Of a stretch of 40,478 nucleotides of DNA, positions 6,441-15,353 are shown piece by piece. Numbering within the stretch: the stretch's first letter is position 1; the number at the start of each line of letters is the position of its first letter. The notes beneath the pieces were generated by a model. The model did no database searches and had not been told where the DNA came from. It saw nothing but the letters and a program-made list of their open reading frames with translations. The stretch is from Mollicutes bacterium (GTDB lineage Bacteria > Bacillota_I > Bacilli_A > Izemoplasmatales > Izemoplasmataceae), in contig PULR01000001.1 in the NCBI GenBank assembly GCA_003551005.1, positions 1-40,478 on the forward strand. The letters run 5' to 3'. Position numbers and translations under genes: made by a program.

Positions 6441-8654
6441 ATGTTAAATCCCGAACAGAAGCTGGATATCCATTCCATTCTGAAAAACCTTGAACAATAT
6501 CGCCCCAAGAGACACGGCTGGACCTGGCGGAAGCCGAATCCCCAGCGCATCGGACCTTTCGATTTTAAAGAAGTGAGCGAATCCCTGAAAAACAGCGTGC
6601 CGCTTCAAAGCGCTGCGTTCTTGAACAACATCGACCCCCAGCCGGATTCGGTCATTACGGCGGAGATCGCCTCGGGACGTTTTGAAGATGACATCCGCAG
6701 GATGCGGATGGCCGCCTATCATGGTGCGGACCATATCATGGTCATCCGCACGGCTGGTCAGTCACATTTCGATGGATTGATTGAAGGAACGCCCCAGGGA
6801 GTCGGGGGCATACCCATTACAAGAAAACAAGTCCGTGCTCAGCGGAAGGCCCTCGATTACATCGAAGAGGAAGTCGGTCGCCCCATCAACTACCACTCGT
6901 ACGTGTCGGGAGTGGCGGGACCTGAAATTGCCGTGCTGTTTGCTGAAGAAGGAGTGAATGGCGCCCATCAGGATCCGCAGTATAATGTTCTCTATCGCAA
7001 CATTAACATGGTTCGGAGTTTCGTTGATGCAGCCGAAAGCAAAGTCCTGATTGCTTATCGGGATATCGCCCAGATCGATGGCGCACATAATGCGAACGCC
7101 ACGGCGAGGGATGCCTGGAAGGTCATGCCCGAACTGCTGGTCCAGCACGCCATCAATTCGGTCTACAGCGAACGCGCGGGTATCAAGGCGGAGAATATCT
7201 GTCTCTCCTCTGTGCCGCCCGCAGCTCCACCTTCACCGGATCTGAAGCTCAATTTGCCTTACGCTGTGGCGCTTAGGGAATTTTTCGACCGTTACCGTAT
7301 CCGTGCACAGATGAACACCAAGTATATGGATTCATCAACCCGGGAGGCCACGGTCACACATGTGCTGAACCTTCTGATCTCGCGTCTGACCTCCGCTGAT
7401 ATTCAAAGTACCATCACACCGGATGAAGGACGGAACGTGCCGTGGCACGTCTATAACATTGAAGCCCTCGATACGACAAAGCAGGCCTTGGTCGGCATGG
7501 ACGATCTGCTTTCCATGGTCGGAATCAAGGACGAGGGCTACATAGTCGAGAAGAAGCGTGAGATTCAGGAGCGCGCCGTCTTGATGATGGAGGAGATTCT
7601 CGAGATGGGTGGATACTTCAAGGCGGTCGAGGCCGGCATGTTCGTAGACAGCGGCGAATACCCGCAGCGTAATGCGGATGGCATCAGACGCGCAGTCGAA
7701 GGCGGTATCGGCGCTGGTACAGTTGTCGAGCGCGATTCCAATTATATGGCGCCGGTGACGGCTCACTTCGGATACAACAACGTATCCCAATACGACCCCT
7801 CGGCGACGGATGACCCCTCAAGATTGATTAATGGCTCCACGCTTGAACAACCGGATAAGATTCAATACATCGACGAACTTGATGAGAACGACAATGTCCA
7901 TCTTCGGCTTGAGGAGACCGAACCATATCGCGACTCGAGGTGGCTGAAGCCCGAGGTCGAATGGTTAGCCGACGGCGTGGTCACCATGGACCTCTTCTTT
8001 CCTGCTGAACGAAAGGTTGCGATCGAGGCCGCTATCAAGACCGGCGAGAAGTTGAACTTGGAGGATGTCGAAGCTATTCATTCCGAGGTTCTCCATCCGA
8101 GCGAAGGAACAAGAGTCCAGATCAAAGGCAGGGTGCCTTTTGCTATCGACACCGAGACACTGACCATCCCCGAAGAGCTGGACACTATCGACGAAGAAGA
8201 GATTTTTGATTACGTCAAGCGGCATCCGATGCATGTGGTGGCTGGGACTGGTGGCGATGACGAACACAGCGTCGGCATCCGGGAAGTGCTGGATATCAAG
8301 CATGGCGGGATCGAGAAGTATGGCATCGGCTATACGTATCTCGGCACCAGCGTGCCGATTGAGAAGTTCATCGACGCCGCCATCGAAATGGATGCTGATG
8401 CTGTGCTGATGTCGACAATCATCTCCCATGACAACGTGCATTTCAAGAACATGCAGAAACTTCACGACTATGCGGTCGAAAAAGGTGTGCGGGACCGGCT
8501 GACCCTGATTGCCGGCGGCACGCAGATCACGCCTGAGCTGGCCAGAAAGAACAACATGGACCAAGGTTTCGGCCGGGGGTCCAACGGCCATCAGGTAGCC
8601 AGCTTCCTGGTCCGCACGCAGAAAGCGAATCAGCAAGACGATGAAGACGATTGA
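6441..8654 (+). CDS. oraE: D-ornithine 4,5-aminomutase, E subunit (B12, PLP)
   Basis: Large 737-residue catalytic subunit: a TIM-barrel mutase domain first, then a C-terminal Rossmann B12-binding domain. The B12 motif is visible as DDEHSVGIREVLD, with the cobalt-ligand histidine at His609. Eleven residues later comes Lys620 in LDIKHGG. In the characterised clostridial enzyme the cobalt His and the PLP Lys are also 11 residues apart, so both key residues appear intact. Domain end: LIAGGTQITPELA and GFGRGSNGHQ. The start is ATG 6441, right after the oraS stop with GAAGGAGG upstream. It overlaps the MutL gene by 14 nt. The enzyme is radical-based and needs adenosylcobalamin, for which no synthesis genes appear here. 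Confidence 0.95.
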   Translation: MLNPEQKLDIHSILKNLEQYRPKRHGWTWRKPNPQRIGPFDFKEVSESLKNSVPLQSAAFLNNIDPQPDSVITAEIASGRFEDDIRRMRMAAYHGADHIMVIRTAGQSHFDGLIEGTPQGVGGIPITRKQVRAQRKALDYIEEEVGRPINYHSYVSGVAGPEIAVLFAEEGVNGAHQDPQYNVLYRNINMVRSFVDAAESKVLIAYRDIAQIDGAHNANATARDAWKVMPELLVQHAINSVYSERAGIKAENICLSSVPPAAPPSPDLKLNLPYAVALREFFDRYRIRAQMNTKYMDSSTREATVTHVLNLLISRLTSADIQSTITPDEGRNVPWHVYNIEALDTTKQALVGMDDLLSMVGIKDEGYIVEKKREIQERAVLMMEEILEMGGYFKAVEAGMFVDSGEYPQRNADGIRRAVEGGIGAGTVVERDSNYMAPVTAHFGYNNVSQYDPSATDDPSRLINGSTLEQPDKIQYIDELDENDNVHLRLEETEPYRDSRWLKPEVEWLADGVVTMDLFFPAERKVAIEAAIKTGEKLNLEDVEAIHSEVLHPSEGTRVQIKGRVPFAIDTETLTIPEELDTIDEEEIFDYVKRHPMHVVAGTGGDDEHSVGIREVLDIKHGGIEKYGIGYTYLGTSVPIEKFIDAAIEMDADAVLMSTIISHDNVHFKNMQKLHDYAVEKGVRDRLTLIAGGTQITPELARKNNMDQGFGRGSNGHQVASFLVRTQKANQQDDEDD

Positions 8655-9999
8655 GATTCTAGTCGCTGAAATCGGATCGACAACAACAATTGTCAACGCT
8701 TTCTCCTCAGGCGGCGACTTCCTCGGCCGCGGCGTCGCGCTGACGAGTGTCGAGAGCGATGTCCGTCATGGCCTGGACCAAGCCATCAAGAATCTAAACG
8801 AAACCACCGGTTATCCGCTTGAAGACGTGAAGGAGATGCTGGCGACCTCGAGTGCGGCAGGCGGCCTTCGAATGAGTGTCCATGGTCTGGTCTACGACAT
8901 GACCGTTAAGGCTGCCCGGGAAGCGGCATCGAACGCCGGGGCCAATATCCATCTCATCACGGCTGGCGATCTGGAGGCGGATGAGCTCGAGCAGATAAAA
9001 GATCTGCGTCCGAACATCGTGCTGCTTGCTGGCGGCACTGACTACGGAGAGAAACGTGTCGCCTTCGACAACTTGAAGCGGGTCATGGACTTGAGGCTTT
9101 CTGTTCCGTTAATCTATGCAGGCAATGTCGAAAACCATTATCGTATTGAAAAATTCGCCAAGAAACACGAACAAGGTGCTTATCTGTCTATTGTCGAGAA
9201 TGTCTACCCACGTGTGGATGATTTGAACATTACACCGGTCCGCGAACGCATCTATGAGGTGTTTGAGGACCATATCGTCGAGGCGAAAGGGATGCGTCAT
9301 GTCCGTGACCGGGTCACACATGATATATTGCCGACACCTGGTGCGGTCATGGATGCCACGGAATTACTGCATGCAGAGTTGGGGAATCTTGTGGTCCTGG
9401 ATGTCGGCGGGGCGACGACCGACGTACATAGCATTACCGAACCGAGTGAAGAATTCGCGTCCTATCTTGAGGGGGAGCCACTGGCGAAACGTACGGTAGA
9501 GGGGGATCTCGGCGTTTACAGCAATCGCGGGAACATCCTGTCCCTCTCAGATGAACAACGCCTTGCGGAACGCATCGGCGTCGATGCGTCGGAACTCGAG
9601 ACGCTGGCTGCTACTACCCCTCAGATTCCGCGGGACGCACGTGAGCGGAGCTTTATTTATGAACTGACTCGCCTCGCTGTCCATGAAGCGCTTGACCGCC
9701 ACATCGGCGACCGCAGACGTGTCTTTACCTCCAGCGGCCGCAAGGTGGTCCCGGATGGCCGGGATTTGACCCGCGTGGGGGCGGTCGTGATGACGGGCGG
9801 AGCTTTAGTCAATTTGTCCGACACGGCCGCAATCGTCCACGAGTATTTCAAGGAAAGACGCAATAAGCTGATTCCGGAAGGGTCTCTCCTTCTCTACAAA
9901 GATCACGACTATATCATGGCCAGTATCGGCGCGCTTTCACGCCGGCACCCAAAACGTGCGCTCTCGGCGATACTGGGTAGCTTGAAGGCAGGTGATTGA
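8641..9999 (+). CDS. MutL/GlmL-family ASKHA ATPase, probable aminomutase maintenance factor
   Basis: A 452-residue protein of the GlmL/MutL family (not the mismatch repair MutL) found beside B12-dependent mutases. It has the actin-like ATPase motifs: phosphate-1 VAEIGSTTT at residues 8-16, phosphate-2 LDVGGATTDVHS around residue 252, and the adenosine motif VMTGGALVN near residue 382. Its likely job is to keep OraSE active, for instance by exchanging damaged cobalamin, but this is inferred from context and family, not shown. It overlaps oraE by 14 nt with only a weak RBS, so translation is probably coupled. It ends overlapping or just before orr. Confidence 0.88.
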   Translation: MKTIEILVAEIGSTTTIVNAFSSGGDFLGRGVALTSVESDVRHGLDQAIKNLNETTGYPLEDVKEMLATSSAAGGLRMSVHGLVYDMTVKAAREAASNAGANIHLITAGDLEADELEQIKDLRPNIVLLAGGTDYGEKRVAFDNLKRVMDLRLSVPLIYAGNVENHYRIEKFAKKHEQGAYLSIVENVYPRVDDLNITPVRERIYEVFEDHIVEAKGMRHVRDRVTHDILPTPGAVMDATELLHAELGNLVVLDVGGATTDVHSITEPSEEFASYLEGEPLAKRTVEGDLGVYSNRGNILSLSDEQRLAERIGVDASELETLAATTPQIPRDARERSFIYELTRLAVHEALDRHIGDRRRVFTSSGRKVVPDGRDLTRVGAVVMTGGALVNLSDTAAIVHEYFKERRNKLIPEGSLLLYKDHDYIMASIGALSRRHPKRALSAILGSLKAGD

Positions 10000-10000
10000 C

Positions 10001-11053
10001 GTGTACCCACGGCTGATTGTCGATAAAGAAAAGTACCGTCATAACCTTCAGAAACTGAAAGACCTGTGTGATCCGGCCGGCTTGTCTTTCATGGCCGTAA
10101 CGAAAGTCTTCCGGGCAGCGGAACCGCTTGTCGAAATCATCAACGAGGAAGCTCCCGGATTTATCGCCGATTCCAGGGTCGAGAATCTTCAGAAGATGCA
10201 GACCGACCTGCCGAAGGTCCTGCTCAGGCTGCCTTCCGTGCATGCGGCGGACGCCGTTGTGGAAGCCGCGGATATCTCGCTGAATTCCGAGGTCGAGACC
10301 ATCCACCGGCTGGATGCGGCCGCCGAAAAGCTGGGAATCACCCACGGCGTGATCCTGATGGTGGATATCGGCGACCTTCGCGAAGGCGTATACTATCAGG
10401 AAGATGTCCCTTCCCTGGCGAAGGAGATAGACGCGATGCAACACATCCGATTCGAGGGCATCGGAACGAACCTGACTTGCTATGGCGGGGTGCTCCCCAC
10501 CCGGGAGACTCTCGGGAGACTCGATCGAATCAAAGACGATATTGAAACAACTCTCGGGAGGAAACTGGCTGTCGTCTCGGGGGGGAATTCGTCCCACCTG
10601 CATCTGCTCATGCAGGAACGCTCCATCGGCAGCTTTGACAACCTCCGCATCGGGGAGGCTTTAGCTCTGGGTCGGGAAACGGCCTACGGTGAAATCCTTA
10701 CCGGGTTCCACGACGATGTTTTTGTTCTTGAGGCGGACGTCATTGAAATCAAGGATAAGCCGTCGCTCCCTGAAGGAAAGATCGGCATGGACGCCTTTGG
10801 CCGGAAACCGAAGTTCATAGATAAGGGAATCATGCGCCGAGCGATTCTTGGTATCGGTGAACAGGATGTGGTTCCCGGCGATCTGCAACCCATTGATGAT
10901 CTAGACCTTCTCGGCAGCAGCAGCGACCACCTAATCGCCGATGTCAGCCGCATGAAAAACCTGCGTGTCGGTTCAGTCGTCAGCTTCAAGCCTACCTATG
11001 GAGGATTGTTGAGTTTGATGACATCGGACTATGTGGTGAAAGCGTATGTCTGA
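10001..11053 (+). CDS. orr: ornithine racemase (PLP, alanine-racemase fold)
   Basis: Interconverts L- and D-ornithine, feeding the D-specific aminomutase. The 350-residue protein belongs to the alanine/ornithine racemase family distinct from Alr. It starts YPRLIVD, has the PLP lysine in FMAVTKVFR (Lys35), a VDIGDLREG strand, and the phosphate region VSGGNSSHL. I chose GTG 10001, because AGGTGAT lies 5 nt upstream and family members begin MYPR; GTG 9992, three codons earlier and overlapping mutL, is the alternative. It overlaps alr by 8 nt. The substrate is assigned from cluster context. Confidence 0.9.
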   Translation: MYPRLIVDKEKYRHNLQKLKDLCDPAGLSFMAVTKVFRAAEPLVEIINEEAPGFIADSRVENLQKMQTDLPKVLLRLPSVHAADAVVEAADISLNSEVETIHRLDAAAEKLGITHGVILMVDIGDLREGVYYQEDVPSLAKEIDAMQHIRFEGIGTNLTCYGGVLPTRETLGRLDRIKDDIETTLGRKLAVVSGGNSSHLHLLMQERSIGSFDNLRIGEALALGRETAYGEILTGFHDDVFVLEADVIEIKDKPSLPEGKIGMDAFGRKPKFIDKGIMRRAILGIGEQDVVPGDLQPIDDLDLLGSSSDHLIADVSRMKNLRVGSVVSFKPTYGGLLSLMTSDYVVKAYV

Positions 11054-12140
11054 ACGTTATCGTCATACGTGGTTAGAGATCCTCCTGGACAACATCTATG
11101 CGAACTTTCGCACCCTGCAGGATCACATCGCCCCTACAAAAGTGGTTCCGGTGGTCAAGGCCGACGCCTACGGTCATGGAGCCGTGCGGGTCGTGGGGCA
11201 TCTGCGTCGTCGCGGCATCAAGCGTTTTGCTGTTGCGATTCTTGAAGAAGCTTTAGAGATTAAGCGGGCATTTCCCGACGTGAGTGTCCATGTCATGGGG
11301 GTTCCAGACCCCGCTGATTTTCCCGCTTATGCGAATTATGACATCGAGCTGACGGTGTCACAGCCCGGGGTTCTAAAGGCCCTCATGCAAAGCGAACACT
11401 CACTCCGGGTCCACTTGAAACTGGATACGGGGATGAACCGACTGGGTTTCAAACAGATTTCTGAAGCCGTCGCTGCTTATCAGCAATTGACACTGGACCC
11501 CCAAATATCCGTTGAAGGGGTTTTCACTCATTTCGCGACCGCGGACAGCGATAAACCCTATGTGGATTGGCAATGGTCCAGATTTGAGCGTTTCCTTGAG
11601 GCGCTCCCCGCGCTTCCTTCGATGGTCCACGTGTCGAACACCTCAGCGGCGATGAAGCACGAATCGGGATTTCGCGACACGACACACGCACGCATCGGCA
11701 TCGGATTGTACGGGACGTCGCTGGAATCCGACTGGAAGGAACGCCTACAGACCACTTATGTACTGAAGTCACGGATTGTCGAAGTCAAACATCTCAAAAA
11801 ACAGGAAAAAATCGGCTACGGTATCACTTACGAAGCCAGGGACGAAGAACGGATCGGCATCCTTCCCATTGGCTATGCCGACGGATTCATTCGTCAGAAC
11901 CAAGGCGGCGATGTGTTTGTCAACGGCGGGCGCCGACGAATCGTGGGAAGAATCTGCATGGACCAGATGTTCATTCGCCTCGAGGATTGGGACCGCCTCG
12001 GGGATGAGGTCGAGCTGATCGGCGAGCATCTCCACATCGACGAAGTCGCCGATCGTCTGAGGACTATCAACTATGAAGTATTCACGCAGATATCCTCCCG
12101 CGTCCCCCGAATCTATTATGAGAGAACAGGAAGTGAATGA
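11046..12140 (+). CDS. alr: alanine racemase
   Basis: PLP-dependent interconversion of L- and D-alanine. The 364-residue protein has the PLP lysine in VVKADAYGHG (Lys38), the second catalytic base in the motif KIGYGITY (Tyr258), and MDQM near the C-terminus, all typical of Alr. It overlaps orr by 8 nt and precedes arcA by 1 nt. Its place in this operon makes sense because OrtAB releases D-alanine; Alr would turn it into L-alanine for deamination or protein synthesis. It could also serve peptidoglycan synthesis. The role as catabolic sink is inference. Confidence 0.93.
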   Translation: MSERYRHTWLEILLDNIYANFRTLQDHIAPTKVVPVVKADAYGHGAVRVVGHLRRRGIKRFAVAILEEALEIKRAFPDVSVHVMGVPDPADFPAYANYDIELTVSQPGVLKALMQSEHSLRVHLKLDTGMNRLGFKQISEAVAAYQQLTLDPQISVEGVFTHFATADSDKPYVDWQWSRFERFLEALPALPSMVHVSNTSAAMKHESGFRDTTHARIGIGLYGTSLESDWKERLQTTYVLKSRIVEVKHLKKQEKIGYGITYEARDEERIGILPIGYADGFIRQNQGGDVFVNGGRRRIVGRICMDQMFIRLEDWDRLGDEVELIGEHLHIDEVADRLRTINYEVFTQISSRVPRIYYERTGSE

Positions 12141-12141
12141 C

Positions 12142-13374
12142 ATGCTGAATGTATATTCGGAAATAGGAAAACTCGAGCGCGTCCTTCTGCACCGCCCCGG
12201 GAGAGAACTCGAGAATCTGACGCCCTCGACGCTCCATCGGCTGCTGTTCGATGACATCCCTTTTCTAGACGTTGCCCAAAAAGAACATATGGCCTTTGTG
12301 GAGGCTCTGCAAGCCTCGGGCGTGGAAGTCTTCTACATCACCGACCTGGCTGCAGAGGCGCTTGAAGCGAATCCCGAGGTCGTGCCGACCTTCATCAAGC
12401 GGTTCCTTGATGAAGCGGACGTCAAGTCGAAACGATTGCGAACCAGCATCGAGCGTTATTTGCAAGGCCTATCGAATCAGAGAATGGTCGAGACCATGAT
12501 CGAAGGCATCCGAACCCATGACGTTCCCGCCTATGATCAACACACTATCGTTGACTATCTGGAATCGGAATACCCTTTCCATACCGATCCGATGCCCAAC
12601 ATGCTCTTTCAGCGCGATCCGTTCGCGACGATTGGCCGCGGGGCCTCCCTGCATCGCATGAAGACGGCTATCCGGAACCGGGAGACCCTTTTCGCTGAAT
12701 ACGCACTTCGTTACCATCCGACCTTCAAGAAGACGAAGTTTCCGCAGTATTATTCGAAACACGAAGACGAGTCCCTTGAGGGCGGGGACATCCTTGTCCT
12801 TGATGAACGGACGGTTGCAATCGGCATCAGTGCGCGGACGGACCCCTATGCTGTTGAGAAACTGACGGCGAATCTCTTCAATAACCACGAGAGCTTCGAG
12901 ACATTGCTGGCGATCAATATTCCCAAGACACGGGCTTTCATGCATCTTGATACCGTCCTCACACAGGTGGACGCCGGCTTGTTCGTGGCCCACCCGGAGA
13001 TTCTTGATGCGTTGTCTATCTTCGAACTGCGCGCTTCTGGAAAAGATGTCTCCGTCAAGCGCATGGAGGTTTCCCTGCAAGCAGCACTGAGCAAACATCT
13101 ACAGCGTGATGTGGAAATCATCCCTTGCGGCGGATGGGATGTCGTCTCCAGCGAACGCGAACAATGGAGCGACGGAGCGAACACCCTGGCTGTAGCGCCG
13201 GGCAGAGTCATTACGTATTCTCGCAATCATGTCACCAACCAGCTGCTCAGGGAGAAAGGCGTCGACGTCATCGAGATTCCTTCAAGCGAGCTTTCCCGCG
13301 GTCGTGGCGGTCCTCGTTGCATGAGCATGCCCTTGAGCAGGAAACCGTTGAATACTGAGGAGGACAAAACATGA
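12142..13374 (+). CDS. arcA: arginine deiminase
   Basis: Hydrolyses L-arginine to citrulline and ammonia. The 410-residue protein has the guanidino-modifying fold, with the family opening SEIGKLERVLLHRPGRE, the substrate segment FQRDPFATI, ESLEGGD, FMHLDTV (catalytic His) and the nucleophile Cys393 in GRGGPRCMSMPL. All active-site motifs are intact. I chose ATG 12142, 1 nt after the alr stop and behind AGGAAGTGA; an in-frame extension of 23 codons inside alr is rejected. It overlaps arcB by 4 nt. It connects arginine to the ornithine pathway. Confidence 0.95.
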   Translation: MLNVYSEIGKLERVLLHRPGRELENLTPSTLHRLLFDDIPFLDVAQKEHMAFVEALQASGVEVFYITDLAAEALEANPEVVPTFIKRFLDEADVKSKRLRTSIERYLQGLSNQRMVETMIEGIRTHDVPAYDQHTIVDYLESEYPFHTDPMPNMLFQRDPFATIGRGASLHRMKTAIRNRETLFAEYALRYHPTFKKTKFPQYYSKHEDESLEGGDILVLDERTVAIGISARTDPYAVEKLTANLFNNHESFETLLAINIPKTRAFMHLDTVLTQVDAGLFVAHPEILDALSIFELRASGKDVSVKRMEVSLQAALSKHLQRDVEIIPCGGWDVVSSEREQWSDGANTLAVAPGRVITYSRNHVTNQLLREKGVDVIEIPSSELSRGRGGPRCMSMPLSRKPLNTEEDKT

Positions 13375-14393
13375 AAAACAGACATTTCGTTACTTTGCTA
13401 GATTATGAACAAGAAGAAATCCAGGAGCTTCTCAACCTCTCGAAGCGATTGAAGAAACTGAAAAGAAAAGGCGAGCGTCATGCCTTTCTCCAAGGTCGGA
13501 ATGTTGCGTTGCTGTTTCAGAAGGATTCCACACGGACACGCTGTGCCTTTGAAGTCGCGGCGTACGATCTGGGCATGGGGGCGACGTATCTCGGACCGAG
13601 CGGATCACAGATGGGCAAGAAGGAATCCATTAAGGATACAGCCCGCGTTCTGGGTAGGATGTATGATGGCATCCAGTTCCGCGGACATCGCCACGAAGAT
13701 GTTGAAGGCCTTGCCGAGCATGCCGGCGTGCCGGTCTGGAACGGTTTGACCGACCGCTTCCATCCTACGCAGGTGCTTGCGGATTTCCTTACCATCGAGG
13801 AGACCTTCGGTTCTCTTAAAGGTAGAACGCTGGCCTATGTTGGTGATGCGCGCAACAACATGGGCAACAGTCTGATGGTCGGCGCGGCCAGGATGGGTAT
13901 GCATTTTCGCTCCGTTGCGCCCAGGACGCTATGGCCGGAGGACGATCTAATCAAGCAGGCCCGTCAGCTCGCAGAATCGTCCGGAGGTTCAGTGGAACTT
14001 CACGAGGACAAATGGCAAGGCACACGGGACGCCGACGTCATCTACACCGATGTCTGGGTCTCCATGGGAGAGCCGGAGGAGGTCTGGCGCGAACGGATTT
14101 CCGCCTTGTCTGAATACCAAGTCGACAGCGAACTGATGGCGAATGCATCAAGCGATGCCATCTTCATGCATTGCCTGCCTTCCTTCCATGGCAAGGATAC
14201 GGACGTAGGCGCCCAGATCGCCTCATTGTTTGGAGAGGAATATCCCCGAGTCAAAGACGGCGAGATGGAAGTTACCGATGCGGTCATCGAATCCCCCTGT
14301 AGCAAAGTGTTCGAGGAGGCCGAGAACCGCCTGCATACCATCAAGGCTGTGATGCTGGCAACGATGAGCGACAAACGAATCGAAGATGAATGA
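13371..14393 (+). CDS. arcB: ornithine carbamoyltransferase, catabolic
   Basis: Interconverts citrulline plus phosphate with ornithine plus carbamoyl phosphate. The 340-residue protein has the carbamoyl phosphate loop STRTR (residues 53-57), the FHPTQ segment, the ornithine-side DVWVSMGE loop and the catalytic HCLP. It starts in an ATGA overlap with the arcA stop, after GAGGAGG. Together with arcA it forms the first two steps of the deiminase pathway, so the catabolic direction is the natural reading. The usual third gene, carbamate kinase (arcC), is not here. Confidence 0.93.
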   Translation: MKNRHFVTLLDYEQEEIQELLNLSKRLKKLKRKGERHAFLQGRNVALLFQKDSTRTRCAFEVAAYDLGMGATYLGPSGSQMGKKESIKDTARVLGRMYDGIQFRGHRHEDVEGLAEHAGVPVWNGLTDRFHPTQVLADFLTIEETFGSLKGRTLAYVGDARNNMGNSLMVGAARMGMHFRSVAPRTLWPEDDLIKQARQLAESSGGSVELHEDKWQGTRDADVIYTDVWVSMGEPEEVWRERISALSEYQVDSELMANASSDAIFMHCLPSFHGKDTDVGAQIASLFGEEYPRVKDGEMEVTDAVIESPCSKVFEEAENRLHTIKAVMLATMSDKRIEDE

Positions 14394-14420
14394 GGCGTAT
14401 GACGATGCGCCTTTTCATTT
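14393..14420 (+). terminator. terminator of the arginine/ornithine operon
   Basis: Stem AGGCGTA/TGCGCCT with a 6-nt loop, ending in TTTTCATTT. It overlaps the arcB stop and closes the operon. Confidence 0.7.
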
Positions 14421-14447
14421 GTCCCTTCGGCGATTTGACGGTATAAT
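14419..14447 (+). promoter_or_regulatory. promoter of the CmpB-like/HD unit
   Basis: TTGTCC (14419-14424), 17-nt spacer, consensus TATAAT (14442-14447). It directly follows the operon terminator and lies 30 nt before the start codon. Confidence 0.7.
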
Positions 14448-14477
14448 GGAAAAAAGAACCCTACACGGAGGGATGAG

Positions 14478-15353
14478 ATGATATACATCCTGTATTTTTT
14501 CGTCTATTCGTTCCTCGGATGGCTTCTCGAAGTCGCTTATGCATATAAGAAAAACGGAAAGCTTGTCAACCGAGGCTTCCTGAGCGGACCGTTCGTACCG
14601 ATATATGGTTTCAGCATGACCGCGCTGCATCTTTTGATGTTTTCTTTCAATGACAGCTACCAAGGACTTGCTGTCACGGAAGTACTGCTTGTTTTCATTA
14701 CTGTCATCGTCCTGTCGAGCCTGCTGGAACTGATCGGAGGAGCGTTGCTGTTCAATATCTTTGAAGCACGCTGGTGGGATTACTCCGCCAACCGATTCAA
14801 TTTCCGGGGTTATATCTCCCTGAAATTCTCTCTGATCTGGGGCGTGCTTGGAACCTTGGTGTTCCTGGGCTTTCACGTTCATTATCTCATACCCGTTTTG
14901 GATGCACTCGAGGGCACCTGGGCCGTAGCGTTGACGGTTGTTTTGTTGCTGTTGCTGCTTGCCGACACCGTCACCACCGTCGTCGACCTATTCAATTTCA
15001 AAGCTTTCGTCCGGGAGGTTCGAGAACGCGCTGCACGTCTTCAGGAACTGGCAGAGACTCGAGAAGGTCAGCACGACAGCCGGTTTCAGGCCTTCCGTTC
15101 CCACGTGCGCATCTTCCTTGAGAGCCTCTCCGGGAGTGAACGTATCCAGATTCTCAAAAAGCGTTTCGACCGGTTGCGCAGAAATGCCGATAGCCTCCGA
15201 GGCAGAGCCGCAGAGGAATTCGAGGGCTTGCACTCGACCTTCACAAAGCTGCTTGGCAATCGTCTCTCGCGTGTATTCCCGGATGTGAAGATCAAAACGG
15301 ATGTTGTAGAAGACGAGGAGGCGGATGGTAACAATGAAGAAAACAGAAGCTGA
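14478..15353 (+). CDS. CmpB-type putative ABC transporter permease (PF06541-like)
   Basis: A 291-residue membrane protein. The N-terminal signature YSFLGWLLEV then KLVNRGFLSGPFVPIYG is that of the family called putative ABC transporter type IV (CmpB), whose function is not established. About five hydrophobic segments lie in residues 1-155, followed by a charged, probably coiled-coil cytoplasmic tail rich in Arg and Glu (residues 175-291). No ATPase or binding protein is adjacent, so the ABC label should not be taken literally. The start is ATG 14478 after ACGGAGGG (14465-14472). It overlaps the HD gene. Confidence 0.8.
   Translation: MIYILYFFVYSFLGWLLEVAYAYKKNGKLVNRGFLSGPFVPIYGFSMTALHLLMFSFNDSYQGLAVTEVLLVFITVIVLSSLLELIGGALLFNIFEARWWDYSANRFNFRGYISLKFSLIWGVLGTLVFLGFHVHYLIPVLDALEGTWAVALTVVLLLLLLADTVTTVVDLFNFKAFVREVRERAARLQELAETREGQHDSRFQAFRSHVRIFLESLSGSERIQILKKRFDRLRRNADSLRGRAAEEFEGLHSTFTKLLGNRLSRVFPDVKIKTDVVEDEEADGNNEENRS

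Noticed and set aside
7965-8696. 243-codon minus-strand frame over the end of oraE
   Set aside because: It mirrors the high-GC oraE frame, has no RBS or family resemblance, and oraE carries intact B12 and PLP residues.
12073-12141. Earlier start for arcA inside alr
   Set aside because: The added 23 residues are out-of-frame alr sequence; ATG 12142 gives the family N-terminus and has an RBS.
3240-14393. Mycoplasma genetic code (TGA as Trp)
   Set aside because: TGA ends many genes exactly at the next start (for example ortB/oraS, oraE, arcA/arcB), and Trp is coded by TGG throughout.
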